Of a stretch of 64,000 bases of DNA, positions 31,675 through 44,742 are shown piece by piece; the stretch's first letter is position 1; each line of letters opens with the position of its first letter. A program made the position numbers and the translations under genes. A model generated the notes under the pieces. That model saw nothing but the letters and a program-made list of their open reading frames with translations, was not told where the DNA came from and did not search any database. Source of the stretch: Pelomonas sp. BJYL3 (GTDB lineage Bacteria > Pseudomonadota > Gammaproteobacteria > Burkholderiales > Burkholderiaceae_C); contig NZ_JANZKX010000005.1 in the NCBI RefSeq assembly GCF_027257975.1, positions 124,001-188,000 on the forward strand, written 5' to 3'.

Positions 31675-34248
31675 TTGAACAAGTACTCTCGCGCTTTCGG
31701 GCGCTTTGCCTTGACCCGCGTTGCGGTGGCCGCCTTGTCTCTGGCCAGCTTGCAGGCCTGGGGCCTCGGGCTGGGTAGCTCAAAAGTCCAGTCTTCGCTG
31801 GGCGAGACGCTCAAGGCCGAGATCGATGTGAGCAGCATGACGGCCGAAGAGGCCGGCTCGCTGAAGGTCCGCATCGCCACGCCGGACGTCTACCGCGCCA
31901 GCGGCGTCGAATTCAATTCGGTGCTGACTTCCACCCAGGTCCAGCTGCTGCGTCGACCCGACGGTCGCCCCTACCTGCGCATCACCAGTGATCGCGCCGT
32001 GCAGGAGCCCTTCGTCGACCTGATCCTGGAACTGAACTGGTCCACCGGCCGGCTGACGCGTGAGTACACGCTGCTGTTCGATCCGCCCACGCTGGCCCGC
32101 CCGACCGCGCCCAGCGAAGTCACCACGGCGCCGGTCATCGCCGCGGCACCGGTGGATTCCAAGGCCGTCGCCAGCCAGCCCGCCCAGCGTCCCGCTGCGC
32201 AGCGCCCGGCCGTGACCCCGCCGGCGCCTCGTGCCGAGCCCAAGCCGGCGCCCGCGCCTGCTCCCGTGAACCCCACGGCCGCCAGCGACTACGCGGTGAA
32301 GCCGGGTGACACCCTGTCGCGCATCGCAGGCAAGACGCAGGTCGATGGCATCTCGCTGGACCAGATGCTGGTGGGCCTCTACCGCGCGAACCCGGACGCC
32401 TTCGTCGACAACAACATGAACCGGCTGAGGGCTGGCGTCGTGCTGAAGGTGCCTGGCAGCGAGAAGCTGGGCGAACTGAGCCCGGCCGAAGCCCGCCAGG
32501 TGATCCAGGCCCAGAGCGCCGACTTCAACAGCTACCGCCAGCGCCTGGCCTCTGGCGCTCCCCTGATCCACCAGGACGAGAGCGACAAGTCCGCCAAGGG
32601 TCGGGTGCAGGCCGAGGCGGCGGACAAGAAGCCCGCTGCCGCCGCGCCCGACAAGCTGACCCTCAGCAAGCCCAGCGCCTCGACCGGCACCGAGGTCAAG
32701 GCCTCCAAGGACACGGAGAAGAAGGACTCCGCGGCGCGTGTTGCTGAGCTGACCCGCAACGTGGAAGAGCTCAAGAAGCTGTCCAGCCAGACCAAGCCGA
32801 CGGCTGCGCCCGCGCCAGCTCCGAGTCCGGCGCCGACTCCCGCGCCGGCCCCGGCTCCGGCGCCCGCCGTGACCCTGCCGGCAGCGCTGCCCACGCCTGC
32901 CAGCGTGCCGAGCCCGGCGGCGTCCGTTGCTGCCCCGGCTGTCGCTGCCTCGCAGGCCGCTTCGGAGGCTGCCCCGGCGGCGAGCCGTCCCAAGCCGGCA
33001 CCGCGCAAGCCTGCTCCTGCGCCTGCACCTGAGCCCAGCTTCATCGACTCGCTGACCGACGGCCCCATCCTGCCGATCCTGGCCGGCGTGCTGGTGGTCG
33101 CTCTGGGTGGCCTGGGTCTGATGCGTCTGCGCAATCGCCGTCCTGAGTTCAAGGCCGAGACCGCCTTCACCGAAAGCCGCCTGCAGCCCGATTCCTTCTT
33201 CGGTGCCAGCGGTGGCCAGCGCATCGACACCCGGGAGTCCGGCAATTCCAGCCAGAGCTCGATGAGCTACTCGCTGAGCCAGCTGGATGCCATCGGTGAC
33301 GTGGATCCGGTGGCGGAAGCCGATGTCTATCTGGCCTATGGCCGCGACCTGCAGGCCGAGGAAATCCTGAAGGAAGCCCTGCGCGCGAACCCGGAGCGCC
33401 TGGCCATCCGCCTGAAGCTGCTGGAGGTCTACGCCAAGCGCCGCGACACCAAGGCCTACGAGCAACTGGCCTCTCAGCTGTACGCCGAGACGCAAGGCCA
33501 GGGCGAGGACTGGCCCAAGGTGCAGGAGCTGGGTCGTCAGATCGATCCCGAGCATCCCCTGTACCAGCCGGGTGGCATGCCTGCCGCCCTGGCTGCTGGC
33601 GACGCCGAGCAGCGCCCCGAGCCCATGAACGCGACCACCCTGCCTGCGACCGCCGGCATGATGGGCACGCCTGCGACCGATCCTGGTCCGGCCAGCAGCC
33701 TGGACCTCGACCTGGACCTCGATCTCGGGGGCTCCAGCTCCTCGATGGAGGCGACGCAGGCGCTGCCGGTGTCCGCAGCCCAGGCGCCCCTGCGCATGGA
33801 TGTGGACCTGGGCGCGCCCAAGCTGCCGGAATCGGCGCAGGCCGCCGCGGCTGATCTGCAGTTCGACCTCAACGAGCTCGGCGACTTTGATGCAGCCACC
33901 GCCGCAGCCCCGCTGCCGCCGGATGCCCACAGCCTGGACTTCGACCTGTCCTCGATCGACCTCGACCTGCCGGCGACGGACGCCCCGTCGCCCACGGCCA
34001 CGGCCACGGTCGCGGACCCGCTCGGTCTGGAGACCTCGGGCCGCAGCGCCGCTGACCAGCTGGCCGATGCCATCGACGCCCTGGCCGACGACGAAGGCGA
34101 TCCTCTGCAGCGTCAACTGGAGCTGGCTGAGGAATTCCGTCAGATCGGTGATGTGGAAGGGGCCCGCGACGTCCTGCAGGAACTGGTGATGAAGGCCGAG
34201 GGCAACCTCCGCGCCAAGGCCCAGGCCATGCTGGACGAGCTCCGCTGA
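31675..34248 (+). CDS. fimV: FimV-like peptidoglycan-binding pilus/polarity protein
   Basis: The protein of about 857 residues has a signal-like N-terminus (ALTRVAVAALSLASLQAWGLG), the FimV N-terminal domain (GSSKVQSSLGETLKAEIDVS), a LysM module at about 204-255 (YAVKPGDTLSRIAG), a long Pro/Ala-rich linker, one membrane segment at about 463-483 (PILPILAGVLVVALGGLGLM) and an acidic cytoplasmic part ending in a TPR-like helix pair (DPLQRQLELAEEFRQIGDVE). I prefer the TTG at 31675, five bases behind GGGGGA, over the TTG at 31663, which has no ribosome binding site. FimV organises the cell pole and type IV pili in relatives. Confidence 0.9.
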   Translation: MNKYSRAFGRFALTRVAVAALSLASLQAWGLGLGSSKVQSSLGETLKAEIDVSSMTAEEAGSLKVRIATPDVYRASGVEFNSVLTSTQVQLLRRPDGRPYLRITSDRAVQEPFVDLILELNWSTGRLTREYTLLFDPPTLARPTAPSEVTTAPVIAAAPVDSKAVASQPAQRPAAQRPAVTPPAPRAEPKPAPAPAPVNPTAASDYAVKPGDTLSRIAGKTQVDGISLDQMLVGLYRANPDAFVDNNMNRLRAGVVLKVPGSEKLGELSPAEARQVIQAQSADFNSYRQRLASGAPLIHQDESDKSAKGRVQAEAADKKPAAAAPDKLTLSKPSASTGTEVKASKDTEKKDSAARVAELTRNVEELKKLSSQTKPTAAPAPAPSPAPTPAPAPAPAPAVTLPAALPTPASVPSPAASVAAPAVAASQAASEAAPAASRPKPAPRKPAPAPAPEPSFIDSLTDGPILPILAGVLVVALGGLGLMRLRNRRPEFKAETAFTESRLQPDSFFGASGGQRIDTRESGNSSQSSMSYSLSQLDAIGDVDPVAEADVYLAYGRDLQAEEILKEALRANPERLAIRLKLLEVYAKRRDTKAYEQLASQLYAETQGQGEDWPKVQELGRQIDPEHPLYQPGGMPAALAAGDAEQRPEPMNATTLPATAGMMGTPATDPGPASSLDLDLDLDLGGSSSSMEATQALPVSAAQAPLRMDVDLGAPKLPESAQAAAADLQFDLNELGDFDAATAAAPLPPDAHSLDFDLSSIDLDLPATDAPSPTATATVADPLGLETSGRSAADQLADAIDALADDEGDPLQRQLELAEEFRQIGDVEGARDVLQELVMKAEGNLRAKAQAMLDELR

Positions 34249-34290
34249 GCGGCCTGCTCACGAGCGCGGCGCAATGTCCGCGACAATGAC

Positions 34291-34319
34291 AAGGCGCCCG
34301 AGCTTCGGGCGCCTTTTTT
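34291..34319 (+). terminator. Rho-independent terminator after fimV
   Basis: An 11-bp perfect stem (34291-34301 with 34305-34315, loop GCT) is followed by further T residues (TTTTTT across 34314-34319). It lies 43 bp after the fimV stop and separates fimV from the truA-trp group. Confidence 0.9.
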
Positions 34320-34416
34320 CTTGGCCGCAAGACCTGACCCCGTTGCCGGGGCGGCGGCGGCTTGTGACCGGCGAGGGCAGGGCGGCAGGCCCGGCATTTC
34401 CTGTGAGGATGATTCG

Positions 34417-35205
34417 ATGACGCAGCGCGTGGCCCTGGGGGTCAGTTACCGCGGAGATGGCTACCTGGGCTGGCAGTCCCAGCCCAATGGCCGCACCGTG
34501 CAGGATGCCCTGGAGAAAGCGCTGTCCCAGTTTGCCGATGCGCCCATCCGCACGATCTGCGCCGGCCGCACGGACACCGGCGTGCACGGGCTCAACCAGG
34601 TCGTGCATTTCGATACCGAGGCCTTGCGCGAGCCTTTTTCCTGGGTGCGCGGGACCAACCGCTACCTGCCTCCGGACATCGCCATCCAGTGGTGCGCCTT
34701 CCCGGGGGCGGACTTCCATGCCCGCAACCACGCGCGTGGGCGGCGCTATGCCTACCTGCTGCTGGAGTCTGCCGTGCGGCCGGCCATCGAGAGTGGCGCC
34801 TGTGGCTGGGTGTTTCGCCCGCTCGATGGGGAGGCCATGCGTTCCGCGGTTCAGCACCTGCTGGGCGAGCACGACTTCTCCTCCTTCCGCTCCGCCGAAT
34901 GCCAGGCCAAGTCGCCGGTGAAGGTGCTGCGCGCCATCGACATCCACCGCCGCGGCGCCTACTGGCGCTTCGAGTTCGATGCCTCGGCCTTCCTGCACCA
35001 CATGGTGCGCAACATCATGGGCTGCCTGATCACGGTGGGCAGCGGGCTGAAGCCGCCCGAGTGGATGGCCGAGGTGGTGGCCGCACGCAGCCGACAGGCG
35101 GCAGCGCCGACCTTCTCGCCGGCAGGGCTGTACTTCCTCGGCCCGTACTACGATGCCCCTCTGGGCTTGCCGGAGCGTACGGCGGCCATGGATTGGCTGC
35201 CGTGA
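34417..35205 (+). CDS. truA: tRNA pseudouridine(38-40) synthase
   Basis: The 262-residue enzyme modifies uridines 38-40 of the anticodon arm. The catalytic Asp is in AGRTDTGVHG (about residue 54). Other landmarks are RYAYLLLES, HDFSSFRSAEC and FLHHMVRNIMG. The ATG at 34417 follows GAGGA and gives the normal length; the in-frame extension upstream has no homology. truA directly before trpF is a common arrangement in this group, 34 bp apart here. Confidence 0.96.
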   Translation: MTQRVALGVSYRGDGYLGWQSQPNGRTVQDALEKALSQFADAPIRTICAGRTDTGVHGLNQVVHFDTEALREPFSWVRGTNRYLPPDIAIQWCAFPGADFHARNHARGRRYAYLLLESAVRPAIESGACGWVFRPLDGEAMRSAVQHLLGEHDFSSFRSAECQAKSPVKVLRAIDIHRRGAYWRFEFDASAFLHHMVRNIMGCLITVGSGLKPPEWMAEVVAARSRQAAAPTFSPAGLYFLGPYYDAPLGLPERTAAMDWLP

Positions 35206-35239
35206 GGCCCTTGCCGCGGTCCAGCCTGGGAGAGCAGCG

Positions 35240-35881
35240 ATGACCCGAACACGCATCAAGATCTGCGGCCTGACCCGCGAGCAGGACCTGGACTTCGCCG
35301 TCCAGGCCGGGGCCGATGCCATCGGCTTCGTCTTCTATGAAAAGAGCCCGCGCCATGTGAGCCCGCTGCGCGCCGCCGAGCTGGCGCGGCGCCTGCCGCC
35401 CTTCGTCACGCCTGTGGGCCTCTTCGTCAATGCCAGCGATGAACTGCTGGCCGAGGCCATGGCGGCGCTGCCGAACCTGCTGCTGCAGTTCCATGGCGAC
35501 GAGACGCCGCAGCAGTGCGAGCGCATGGCGCGGCCCTATATCCGTGCGGCACGCATGAGCCCCGGCTTTGATTTGCTAGACTTCGCCCAACAGTTCTCTA
35601 GCGCCCAGGCCATGCTCGTCGACGCCCATGTCGAGGGCTATGGTGGTGGTGGAAAGGTCTTCGATTGGTCACTGCTTCCTCGAAACGTGCCCTCTCCAGT
35701 CGTTTTGTCTGGTGGGTTGCATGCCGGAAATGTGATCGAAGGGATTCTTCGCGTCCGGCCCTGGGCCGTTGACGTCAGCTCCGGGGTGGAGGAGGCCAAG
35801 GGCCTCAAGAATCCCCTGCTGATGCGTCAGTTCTGCGAGGCTGTCCGTGAAGCGGATGCCCGCCTTGAAGATGCCGGCTGA
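35240..35881 (+). CDS. trpF: Phosphoribosylanthranilate isomerase
   Basis: The 213-residue TIM barrel starts [15 protein letters not shown], with the catalytic Cys in KICGLT; the general acid Asp lies in MLVDAHVEG. The C-terminal phosphate-binding loops read [10 protein letters not shown] and [14 protein letters not shown]. It performs the Amadori step of tryptophan synthesis. The gene lies at the head of trpFBA, 44 bp before trpB. Confidence 0.96.
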   Translation: MTRTRIKICGLTREQDLDFAVQAGADAIGFVFYEKSPRHVSPLRAAELARRLPPFVTPVGLFVNASDELLAEAMAALPNLLLQFHGDETPQQCERMARPYIRAARMSPGFDLLDFAQQFSSAQAMLVDAHVEGYGGGGKVFDWSLLPRNVPSPVVLSGGLHAGNVIEGILRVRPWAVDVSSGVEEAKGLKNPLLMRQFCEAVREADARLEDAG

Positions 35882-35925
35882 GCCCGCCCGGGATGGGTGG
35901 CTCGGCCCCTGAAGAGAGAACCATC

Positions 35926-37220
<1,295 letters not shown>

Positions 37221-37224
<4 letters not shown>

Positions 37225-38030
37225 GCCGCATCCAGTCCACCTTTGCCCGCCTGGCCGAGCAGGGTCGCAAGGCCCTCATCCCCTACGTTACCGCTGGCGA
37301 TCCCTTCCCGGACTGCACGGTCGAGCTGATGCTGGCCATGGCGCGTGCCGGTGCCGACGTCATCGAGCTGGGCGTGCCCTTCTCCGATCCCATGGCCGAT
37401 GGTCCCGTGATCCAGAAGGCCGCCGAACGCGCGCTGACCCATGGCATCGGCCTGAAGCAGGTGCTGGCCTATGTGCGAGCCTTCCGTGAGCAGGATGGCG
37501 AGACGCCCGTGGTGCTGATGGGCTACGCCAATCCCGTGGAGCGCTATGGCCAGGCCGCTTTCGTGGCCGATGCCAAGGCGGCGGGCGTGGACGGCGTGCT
37601 GATCGTCGACTACCCGCCCGAGGAATGCGAGGCCTTCGCCGGCCTGATGAAATCCGCCGGGCTGGACCCCATCTTCCTGCTGGCGCCCACGTCCACGGAC
37701 GAGCGGATGGCCAGCGTCGGCAAGGTGGCCAGTGGCTATGTCTACTACGTCTCGCTGAAGGGCGTGACCGGGGCGGGGCACCTGGACACCGAGGCTGTGG
37801 CCCGCATGGTGCCGCGCATCCGGGCCCGGGTTTCGGTGCCGGTGGGGGTGGGATTCGGCATCCGCGATGCGGCCACCGCCCAGGCCGTGGCCCGCGTTTC
37901 CGATGCCGTGGTGATCGGTTCCCGCCTGGTTCAGCTGCTGGAGGTCGAAGCACGCGATAATGTGGCTTCCACCGGGGCGGCCTTCATCCGCGAGATCCGC
38001 GAGGCGCTGGACGCCTTGCCTCGCAGCTGA
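37221..38030 (+). CDS. trpA: Tryptophan synthase alpha chain
   Basis: The 269-residue TIM barrel cleaves indole-3-glycerol phosphate. The catalytic Glu and Asp lie in [19 protein letters not shown] and LIVDYPPEE. Phosphate loops are GVGFGIRDA and [10 protein letters not shown]. It starts at the ATGA overlap with trpB (ribosome binding site GGGAGG), which couples production of the two subunits. Confidence 0.97.
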
Positions 38031-38056
38031 AGAGGGCTGACGCCCCTGCTGACCCC

Positions 38057-38089
38057 GGCGACCCATCACCCAAGAGGCGGTGGGTCGCC
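38057..38089. repeat. Hairpin in the trpA-accD spacer
   Basis: GGCGACCCA (38057-38065) and TGGGTCGCC (38081-38089) are perfect 9-bp arms around 15 bases. No T-tract follows, so it is more likely an mRNA leader or processing structure upstream of accD than a terminator. Confidence 0.45.
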
Positions 38090-38122
38090 CGAAAACGAGA
38101 CCTGAGACGAAGGAGTCTGCCC

Positions 38123-38995
38123 ATGAGTTGGCTTGAGAAACTTCTGCCGCCCAAGATGCAGCAAAGCGAGGCCGCCGAGCGTCGCACCGTGCCTGAAGGG
38201 CTGTGGATCAAGTGCCCGTCCTGCGAGACGGTGCTCTACAAGACCGACCTGGAGCAGAACATCAATGTCTGCCCCAAGTGCAGCCATCACCACCGCATCG
38301 GTGCCCGTGCACGCCTGAACGCCTTCCTGGACGGGGAAGGGCGCTATGAGATCGGCCAGGAAGTGATCCCGGTCGATGCCCTGAAGTTCAAGGACAGCAA
38401 GAAGTACCCGGACCGCCTCAAGGAAGCCCTCGAGACCACCGGCGAGACCGACGCCCTCGTGGTGATCGGCGGCGCCGTGATGAGCGTGCCCGTGGTGGCC
38501 GCCTGCTTCGAGTTCGACTTCATGGGCGGCTCCATGGGCTCCGTGGTCGGTGAGCGCTTTGCCCGGGGGGTCGAGACGGCCCTCGAGCAGAAGACGCCCT
38601 TCATCTGCTTCACTGCCACCGGCGGCGCCCGCATGCAGGAAGGCCTGCTGTCCCTGATGCAGATGGCCAAGACCAATGCCGCGCTGACCCGCCTGGCCAA
38701 GGCCAAGCTCCCCTACATCAGCGTGCTGACCGACCCGACCATGGGCGGTGTCTCGGCCTCCTTTGCCTTTGTGGGTGACATCGTCATCGCCGAGCCCAAG
38801 GCCCTGATCGGCTTTGCAGGCCCCCGCGTGATCGAGAACACCGTGCGCGAAAAGCTGCCGCCGGGCTTCCAGCGCGCTGAATTCCTGATGGAAAAGGGCG
38901 CCGTGGACATGATCGTGGACCGCCGTCAGCTCCGCGAGACCATCGCCCGCCAGCTGGCCATGCTGCAGCGCCAGAGCTCTGACGCCGTCGCCTGA
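38123..38995 (+). CDS. accD: Acetyl-CoA carboxylase carboxyltransferase beta subunit
   Basis: The 290-residue protein makes malonyl-CoA with AccA. The N-terminal zinc ribbon is visible as CPSC and CPKC at about residues 31-53. The carboxyltransferase core has [20 protein letters not shown] and [12 protein letters not shown]. The zinc ribbon separates it from the PccB at 17937. It has an AAGGAG ribosome binding site and ends before a strong hairpin. Confidence 0.97.
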   Translation: MSWLEKLLPPKMQQSEAAERRTVPEGLWIKCPSCETVLYKTDLEQNINVCPKCSHHHRIGARARLNAFLDGEGRYEIGQEVIPVDALKFKDSKKYPDRLKEALETTGETDALVVIGGAVMSVPVVAACFEFDFMGGSMGSVVGERFARGVETALEQKTPFICFTATGGARMQEGLLSLMQMAKTNAALTRLAKAKLPYISVLTDPTMGGVSASFAFVGDIVIAEPKALIGFAGPRVIENTVREKLPPGFQRAEFLMEKGAVDMIVDRRQLRETIARQLAMLQRQSSDAVA

Positions 38996-39017
38996 TCCGG
39001 TTCCATCGCCCCCTCGC

Positions 39018-39043
39018 GGCCAGGCCCCCAGCCTGGCCGTTTT
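39018..39043 (+). terminator. Terminator-like hairpin after accD
   Basis: GGCCAGGC-CCCCA-GCCTGGCC (39018-39038) is followed by GTTTT. It lies 23 bp after accD and 22 bp before folC, so it may act as a partial terminator between them. Confidence 0.65.
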
Positions 39044-39064
39044 GCATTCCGGACACTCCCGCCC

Positions 39065-40426
39065 ATGACCACCGCCCCGATTGCCCACCAGAGCGCCCCC
39101 GCCAGTGCCGCCCAGCAACGCCTGGACGACTGGCTGGCCCACTGCGAGCGCCTGCACCCCAAGGAAATCGACATGACCCTGGCCCGGGTCAACACCCTGC
39201 GGGACCGCCTGGGCCTGCGCTTCCAGGCGCCGGTGGTGATGGTGGCGGGCACCAATGGCAAGGGCTCGACCTGCGCGATGCTGGAGTCCATCGCCCTGCA
39301 GGCCGGCTACCGGGTGGGCCTGTACATCAAGCCGCACCTGGTGCATTTCCAGGAGCGCTGCCGTGTGGGCGGGGCGCCTGTCGATGCCGACAGCCTGCTG
39401 CCGCACTTCGAGGTTGTCGAAGCGGCGCGCGGCGAGGTGGCCCTGACCTATTTCGAGTTCACGACGCTGGCCATCCTGAGCCGCCTGGCGGCGGAGCCGC
39501 TGGACCTGGTCATCCTGGAGGTGGGGCTGGGCGGGCGGCTGGATGCCGTCAACACCATCGACGCCGATTGCGCGGTGATCACCAGCATCGACCTCGACCA
39601 CGTGGAGTACCTCGGCCCGGACCGCGAGTCCGTGGGGCGGGAGAAGGCCCACATCATGCGCCCGGGCAAGCCGGTGGTCGTCAGCGACCCCATGCCGCCG
39701 GCCAGCCTGGCGGCGCATGCTGCGGCCGTCGGCGCCGATCTGCGCCAGCTGGGCAAGGACTTCAGCTATGGCGGCGACCGCCAGCAATGGCAGTGGGCAG
39801 GGCGCCAGCGCAAGTTCAGCGGTCTGGCCTTTCCGGCGCTGCGCGGCGTCAACCAGCTGCTGAATGCCTCGGGCGTGCTGGCCGTGTTCGAGGCCTTGTA
39901 TGAGCAGTTGCCGATCAGCGCCCAGGCGGTCCGCACCGGTCTGGCCCTGGTGGAGCTGCCGGGGCGATTCCAGGTGGTGCCGGGTCAGCCGGCCCTGGTG
40001 CTGGATGTGGCCCACAACCCCCATGCCATCGCGGCCCTGGCCCAGAACCTGGACCAGATGGGCTTCTTCCCGCGTACCCATGCCGTTTTCGGTGCCATGG
40101 CGGACAAGGACCTGGCGGAGATCCTCGCGCGCATCGCGCCCCTGGTCGACCGCTGGCATTTTTGTGATCTGCCGCTGCCCCGGGCCGCGACCGCCACCGC
40201 CCTGGCGGAGCGCTTTGCCGCGCTGCAGGCGCAGGGAGGGCTGAAGACGCCCAAGGAGGTCAGCATCGCCCAGCACGCAGACCCGCAGTCCGCCCTGGCC
40301 GCCGCCGCGGCCGAGGCGGACCCCGCTGATAGAATTCTGGTCTTCGGTTCCTTCTACACCGTGGGCGGTGTGCTGAAGGACGGTGTGCCCAGGCTGACGG
40401 CCGGTGCAGCGGCTGCCAAGCCCTGA
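39065..40426 (+). CDS. folC: Dihydrofolate synthase/folylpolyglutamate synthase
   Basis: The 453-residue Mur-ligase family enzyme has the P-loop VVMVAGTNGKGSTCAML (about residue 60), the metal/ATP motif YFEFTTLAIL, LVILEVGLGGRLDAVN and ITSIDLDHVEYLG. The C-terminal domain contains LVLDVAHNPHA. It adds glutamate to dihydropteroate and folates. accD-folC-dedD is the usual order in beta- and gammaproteobacteria. Confidence 0.96.
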   Translation: MTTAPIAHQSAPASAAQQRLDDWLAHCERLHPKEIDMTLARVNTLRDRLGLRFQAPVVMVAGTNGKGSTCAMLESIALQAGYRVGLYIKPHLVHFQERCRVGGAPVDADSLLPHFEVVEAARGEVALTYFEFTTLAILSRLAAEPLDLVILEVGLGGRLDAVNTIDADCAVITSIDLDHVEYLGPDRESVGREKAHIMRPGKPVVVSDPMPPASLAAHAAAVGADLRQLGKDFSYGGDRQQWQWAGRQRKFSGLAFPALRGVNQLLNASGVLAVFEALYEQLPISAQAVRTGLALVELPGRFQVVPGQPALVLDVAHNPHAIAALAQNLDQMGFFPRTHAVFGAMADKDLAEILARIAPLVDRWHFCDLPLPRAATATALAERFAALQAQGGLKTPKEVSIAQHADPQSALAAAAAEADPADRILVFGSFYTVGGVLKDGVPRLTAGAAAAKP

Positions 40427-40525
40427 GCCTGCTCCCGCTCGCCACCGGCCTGACCGAGTCCCAACGCCTGTCTCACGCGGCCCTGGCGCCGTCCATCTCC
40501 GGCTCTCCAAGGTGCCGCATCACAC

Positions 40526-41419
40526 ATGGGTTTGCTGTCATTCTTCAAGCGTGCCGAGGACAACAAGACGGCGGCCAAGCCGGTGGCCGAGGGGCTGGAT
40601 GCCGTGCAGCAGCTGCGCCTGCGCGCCAGGCGGCGCCTGATCGGCGCAGCGGTGCTGGTGGCGGCCGGCGTGATCGCCTTCCCGCTGGTCTTCGAGACCC
40701 AGCCGCGACCCGTGCCGGTGGACCTGCCCATCGAGATCCCCAAGAAGGACGGCCTGCCGCCCCTGAGCGTGCCCGTGGCCACTGCGCCGGTCGCCAGCGC
40801 TGAACGCCATGCGGCAGCGCCTGCGGAGCAGGGCACTGGCATCGTGAACGAAGTGCCCGCGCCTGTGGCGGAGCCGGTGAAACCCACCGAGGCGCCCAGG
40901 CAGGACACGCATCCCGAGGCCCGCAAGGAGGCCGCCAGCAAGCCCGAACCCAAGGTGGAGCCCAGGCCGGAGCCGCGCAAGCCCGCTGACAAGGCGCCGG
41001 AAAAACCGCAGGACAAGGCCGCGGCCAAGCCCGCTGAGAAGCCCGCTGAGAAAGCCACCGAGAAGCCACAGGACAAGGCGCATGCCCGCCCTCAGTCCGA
41101 GCGTGAAGCCGATGCCGCCCGCGCCCAGGCCCTGCTGGAAGGGCGTGAGCCGCCCAAGCCTGCCGACAAGAAACCCGATGCCGTGGCTGGAGCCCGCTTC
41201 ATCGTGCAGGTGGGCGCCTTTGCCGAGGCCAAGGCGGCGCAGGACGTGCGGGGCAAAGTCGAGAAGCTGGGCTTGAAGACCTACACGCAGGCGATCGAAA
41301 CGCCGGACGGCAAGCGCATTCGCGTGCGCGTGGGCCCCTTTGCCAGCCGTGAGGAAGCCGATCGAGCGGCTGCCAAGCTGCGTGGCGGCGGCCTGTCCGG
41401 CACGGTGCTGACGCTCTGA
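40526..41419 (+). CDS. dedD: SPOR-domain cell-division protein (DedD-like)
   Basis: The 297-residue protein has a short cytoplasmic N-terminus, one membrane helix at about 37-55 (LIGAAVLVAAGVIAFPLVF), a long Lys/Pro/Glu/Ala-rich periplasmic linker with repeated KPAEKPA-type units, and a C-terminal SPOR domain (ARFIVQVGAFAEAKAAQDV, RIRVRVGPFASREEADRAA) that binds denuded septal peptidoglycan. It lies between folC and cvpA as expected. The low-complexity linker is the only variable part. Confidence 0.92.
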   Translation: MGLLSFFKRAEDNKTAAKPVAEGLDAVQQLRLRARRRLIGAAVLVAAGVIAFPLVFETQPRPVPVDLPIEIPKKDGLPPLSVPVATAPVASAERHAAAPAEQGTGIVNEVPAPVAEPVKPTEAPRQDTHPEARKEAASKPEPKVEPRPEPRKPADKAPEKPQDKAAAKPAEKPAEKATEKPQDKAHARPQSEREADAARAQALLEGREPPKPADKKPDAVAGARFIVQVGAFAEAKAAQDVRGKVEKLGLKTYTQAIETPDGKRIRVRVGPFASREEADRAAAKLRGGGLSGTVLTL

Positions 41420-41423
41420 TCCG

Positions 41424-41912
41424 ATGGGCTGGGTCGACCTGTCCCTGTTGATCGTCCTGGGCCTGTCCGTCGCCGTCGGGCTGTGGCGGGGCCTCGTGTA
41501 TGAGGTGCTCGCGCTCGCCGGCTGGCTTGTCGCCTACCTGCTGTCACCCTGGCTGGCGCCTGTGGTGCAGGGCCTGCTGCCCGAGGGGCGCCTGGGCCCG
41601 ACCCTGAGCCATGCGGCCGGGCTGGTGCTCGCCTTCATCGCCATCCTGGTGGTCTGGAGCCTGGTGGCCAAGCTGGTCCGCGCGCTGATCCAGGCCTCGC
41701 CGCTGTCCTGGCTGGACCGCCTGGGCGGTGGCGGCTTCGGCGCCTTGCGCGGGCTGTTCATCGGCCTGCTCGTGGCCCTGCTGGTGGGCATGACGCCGCT
41801 GGTGCAGTCTGAGCCGTGGCAGGGCTCCGCGCTGGCGCCATGGTTGCAGTCGGGGCTGCGGGTGCTGCATCCCCTGCTGCCGGAGTCGGTCAACAAATTC
41901 ATCCCGGCCTGA
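41424..41912 (+). CDS. cvpA: CvpA-family membrane protein
   Basis: The 162-residue protein has four hydrophobic helices: [56 protein letters not shown] and [20 protein letters not shown]. It carries the family pattern [13 protein letters not shown]. CvpA proteins are inner-membrane proteins of uncertain role (colicin V production, envelope stress), usually directly upstream of purF, as here. Confidence 0.94.
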   Translation: MGWVDLSLLIVLGLSVAVGLWRGLVYEVLALAGWLVAYLLSPWLAPVVQGLLPEGRLGPTLSHAAGLVLAFIAILVVWSLVAKLVRALIQASPLSWLDRLGGGGFGALRGLFIGLLVALLVGMTPLVQSEPWQGSALAPWLQSGLRVLHPLLPESVNKFIPA

Positions 41913-41989
41913 GCGCCACAAGCGCCCGGGCCCTGTGTATCGTAGCGAGTGCTTCCAGCCCAGGAAGCCGACAAGTCGAGGAAGAGAAC

Positions 41990-43500
<1,511 letters not shown>

Positions 43501-43504
<4 letters not shown>

Positions 43505-44742
43505 GCCAGAACGAGGAAGCGCGCCGCCTGGCGCGCGCCCAGCTGCCTGAGGGGCTGCGCCCCGAGACCCTGGCCGTGCGCACGGCCCTGGCTCCCAGCC
43601 AGCATGGCGAGAATTCCGAAGCCCTGTTCCTGACCAGCGCCTATGTGCAGCCGGATGCCGCGACGTCGGCCCAGCGCTTCTCGCAGTCGGAAGACTTCAC
43701 GTACTCGCGCACCAGCAATCCCACCGTGCGCAGCCTGGAAGCCCGGCTGGCGGCCATGGAGGGCACGGAAGCAGCTATCTGCACCTCCAGTGGCATGAGT
43801 GCCATCCTGCTGCTGTGCATGGGGCTGCTGAAGGCGGGCGACCACGTCATCTGCTCGCGCTCGGTCTTTGGCTCCACCATCAATCTCTTCGCCAAGGAGT
43901 TCGGCAAGTTTGGTGTCGAGACCAGTTTCGTCTCGCAGACTGATCTGCAGGAGTGGCGGGATGCGATCCGACCCACCACGCGCCTGCTCTTCGCCGAGAC
44001 GCCCACGAACCCGCTGACCGAAGTCTGCGACATCCAGGCGCTGGCCGACATCGCCCATGCAGCGGGCGCCTTGCTGGTGGTGGACAACACCTACTCGTCG
44101 CCCGCGCTCCAGCAGCCCGCGAAGATGGGCGCTGACGTGATCATGCATTCGGCCACCAAGTACATGGACGGGCAGGGCCGCGTGATGGCCGGTGCCCTGT
44201 GTGGCCCGAACAAGCTGATCAAGGACGTCTTCGGCCCGGTGGTTCGCACGGCCGGCATGGTGCTGTCGCCCTTCAATGCCTGGGTGGTGCTCAAGGGCCT
44301 CGAGACCCTGGGGCTGCGCATGAAGGCGCAGAGCGAGCAGGCCCTGGCCGTGGCGCGCTGGCTGGAGACCCGCCCTGAAGTGGCGCGTGTCTACTACCCC
44401 TCTTTGCCCTCGCATCCACAGCACGCGCTGGCCATGCGCCAGCAGTCGGGGCAGGGCGGGGCAGTGCTGTCCTTCGAGCTGAAGGGCGATACGCCCGAGG
44501 CCGCCCGCGCCGCCGCCTTCCACGTGATCGACAGCACCCGCGTGCTGAGCATCGCCACCAACCTGGGTGACACCAAATCCATCATCACCCACCCTGCCAC
44601 CACCTCGCATGGCCGGCTGAGCGAAGCCCAGCGCCAGGCGGCCGGCATCGGCCAGGGGCTGATCCGGCTGTCGGTCGGACTTGAGCACGTCGACGACATC
44701 ACCGATGACCTGCTGCGCGGACTTTCCACCTTGAATCACTGA
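43501..44742 (+). CDS. metZ: O-succinylhomoserine sulfhydrylase
   Basis: The 413-residue PLP enzyme of the Cys/Met metabolism family has the PLP Lys in [12 protein letters not shown], with [28 protein letters not shown] and [10 protein letters not shown] upstream. It makes homocysteine directly from O-succinylhomoserine and sulfide. The purF-metZ overlap (ATGA) is common in this order. Confidence 0.94.

Noticed and set aside
31780-34116. 778-codon minus-strand open frame opposite fimV
   Set aside because: FimV has a LysM module, membrane helix and terminator on the plus strand; the antisense product is low-complexity Arg/Gly/Leu.
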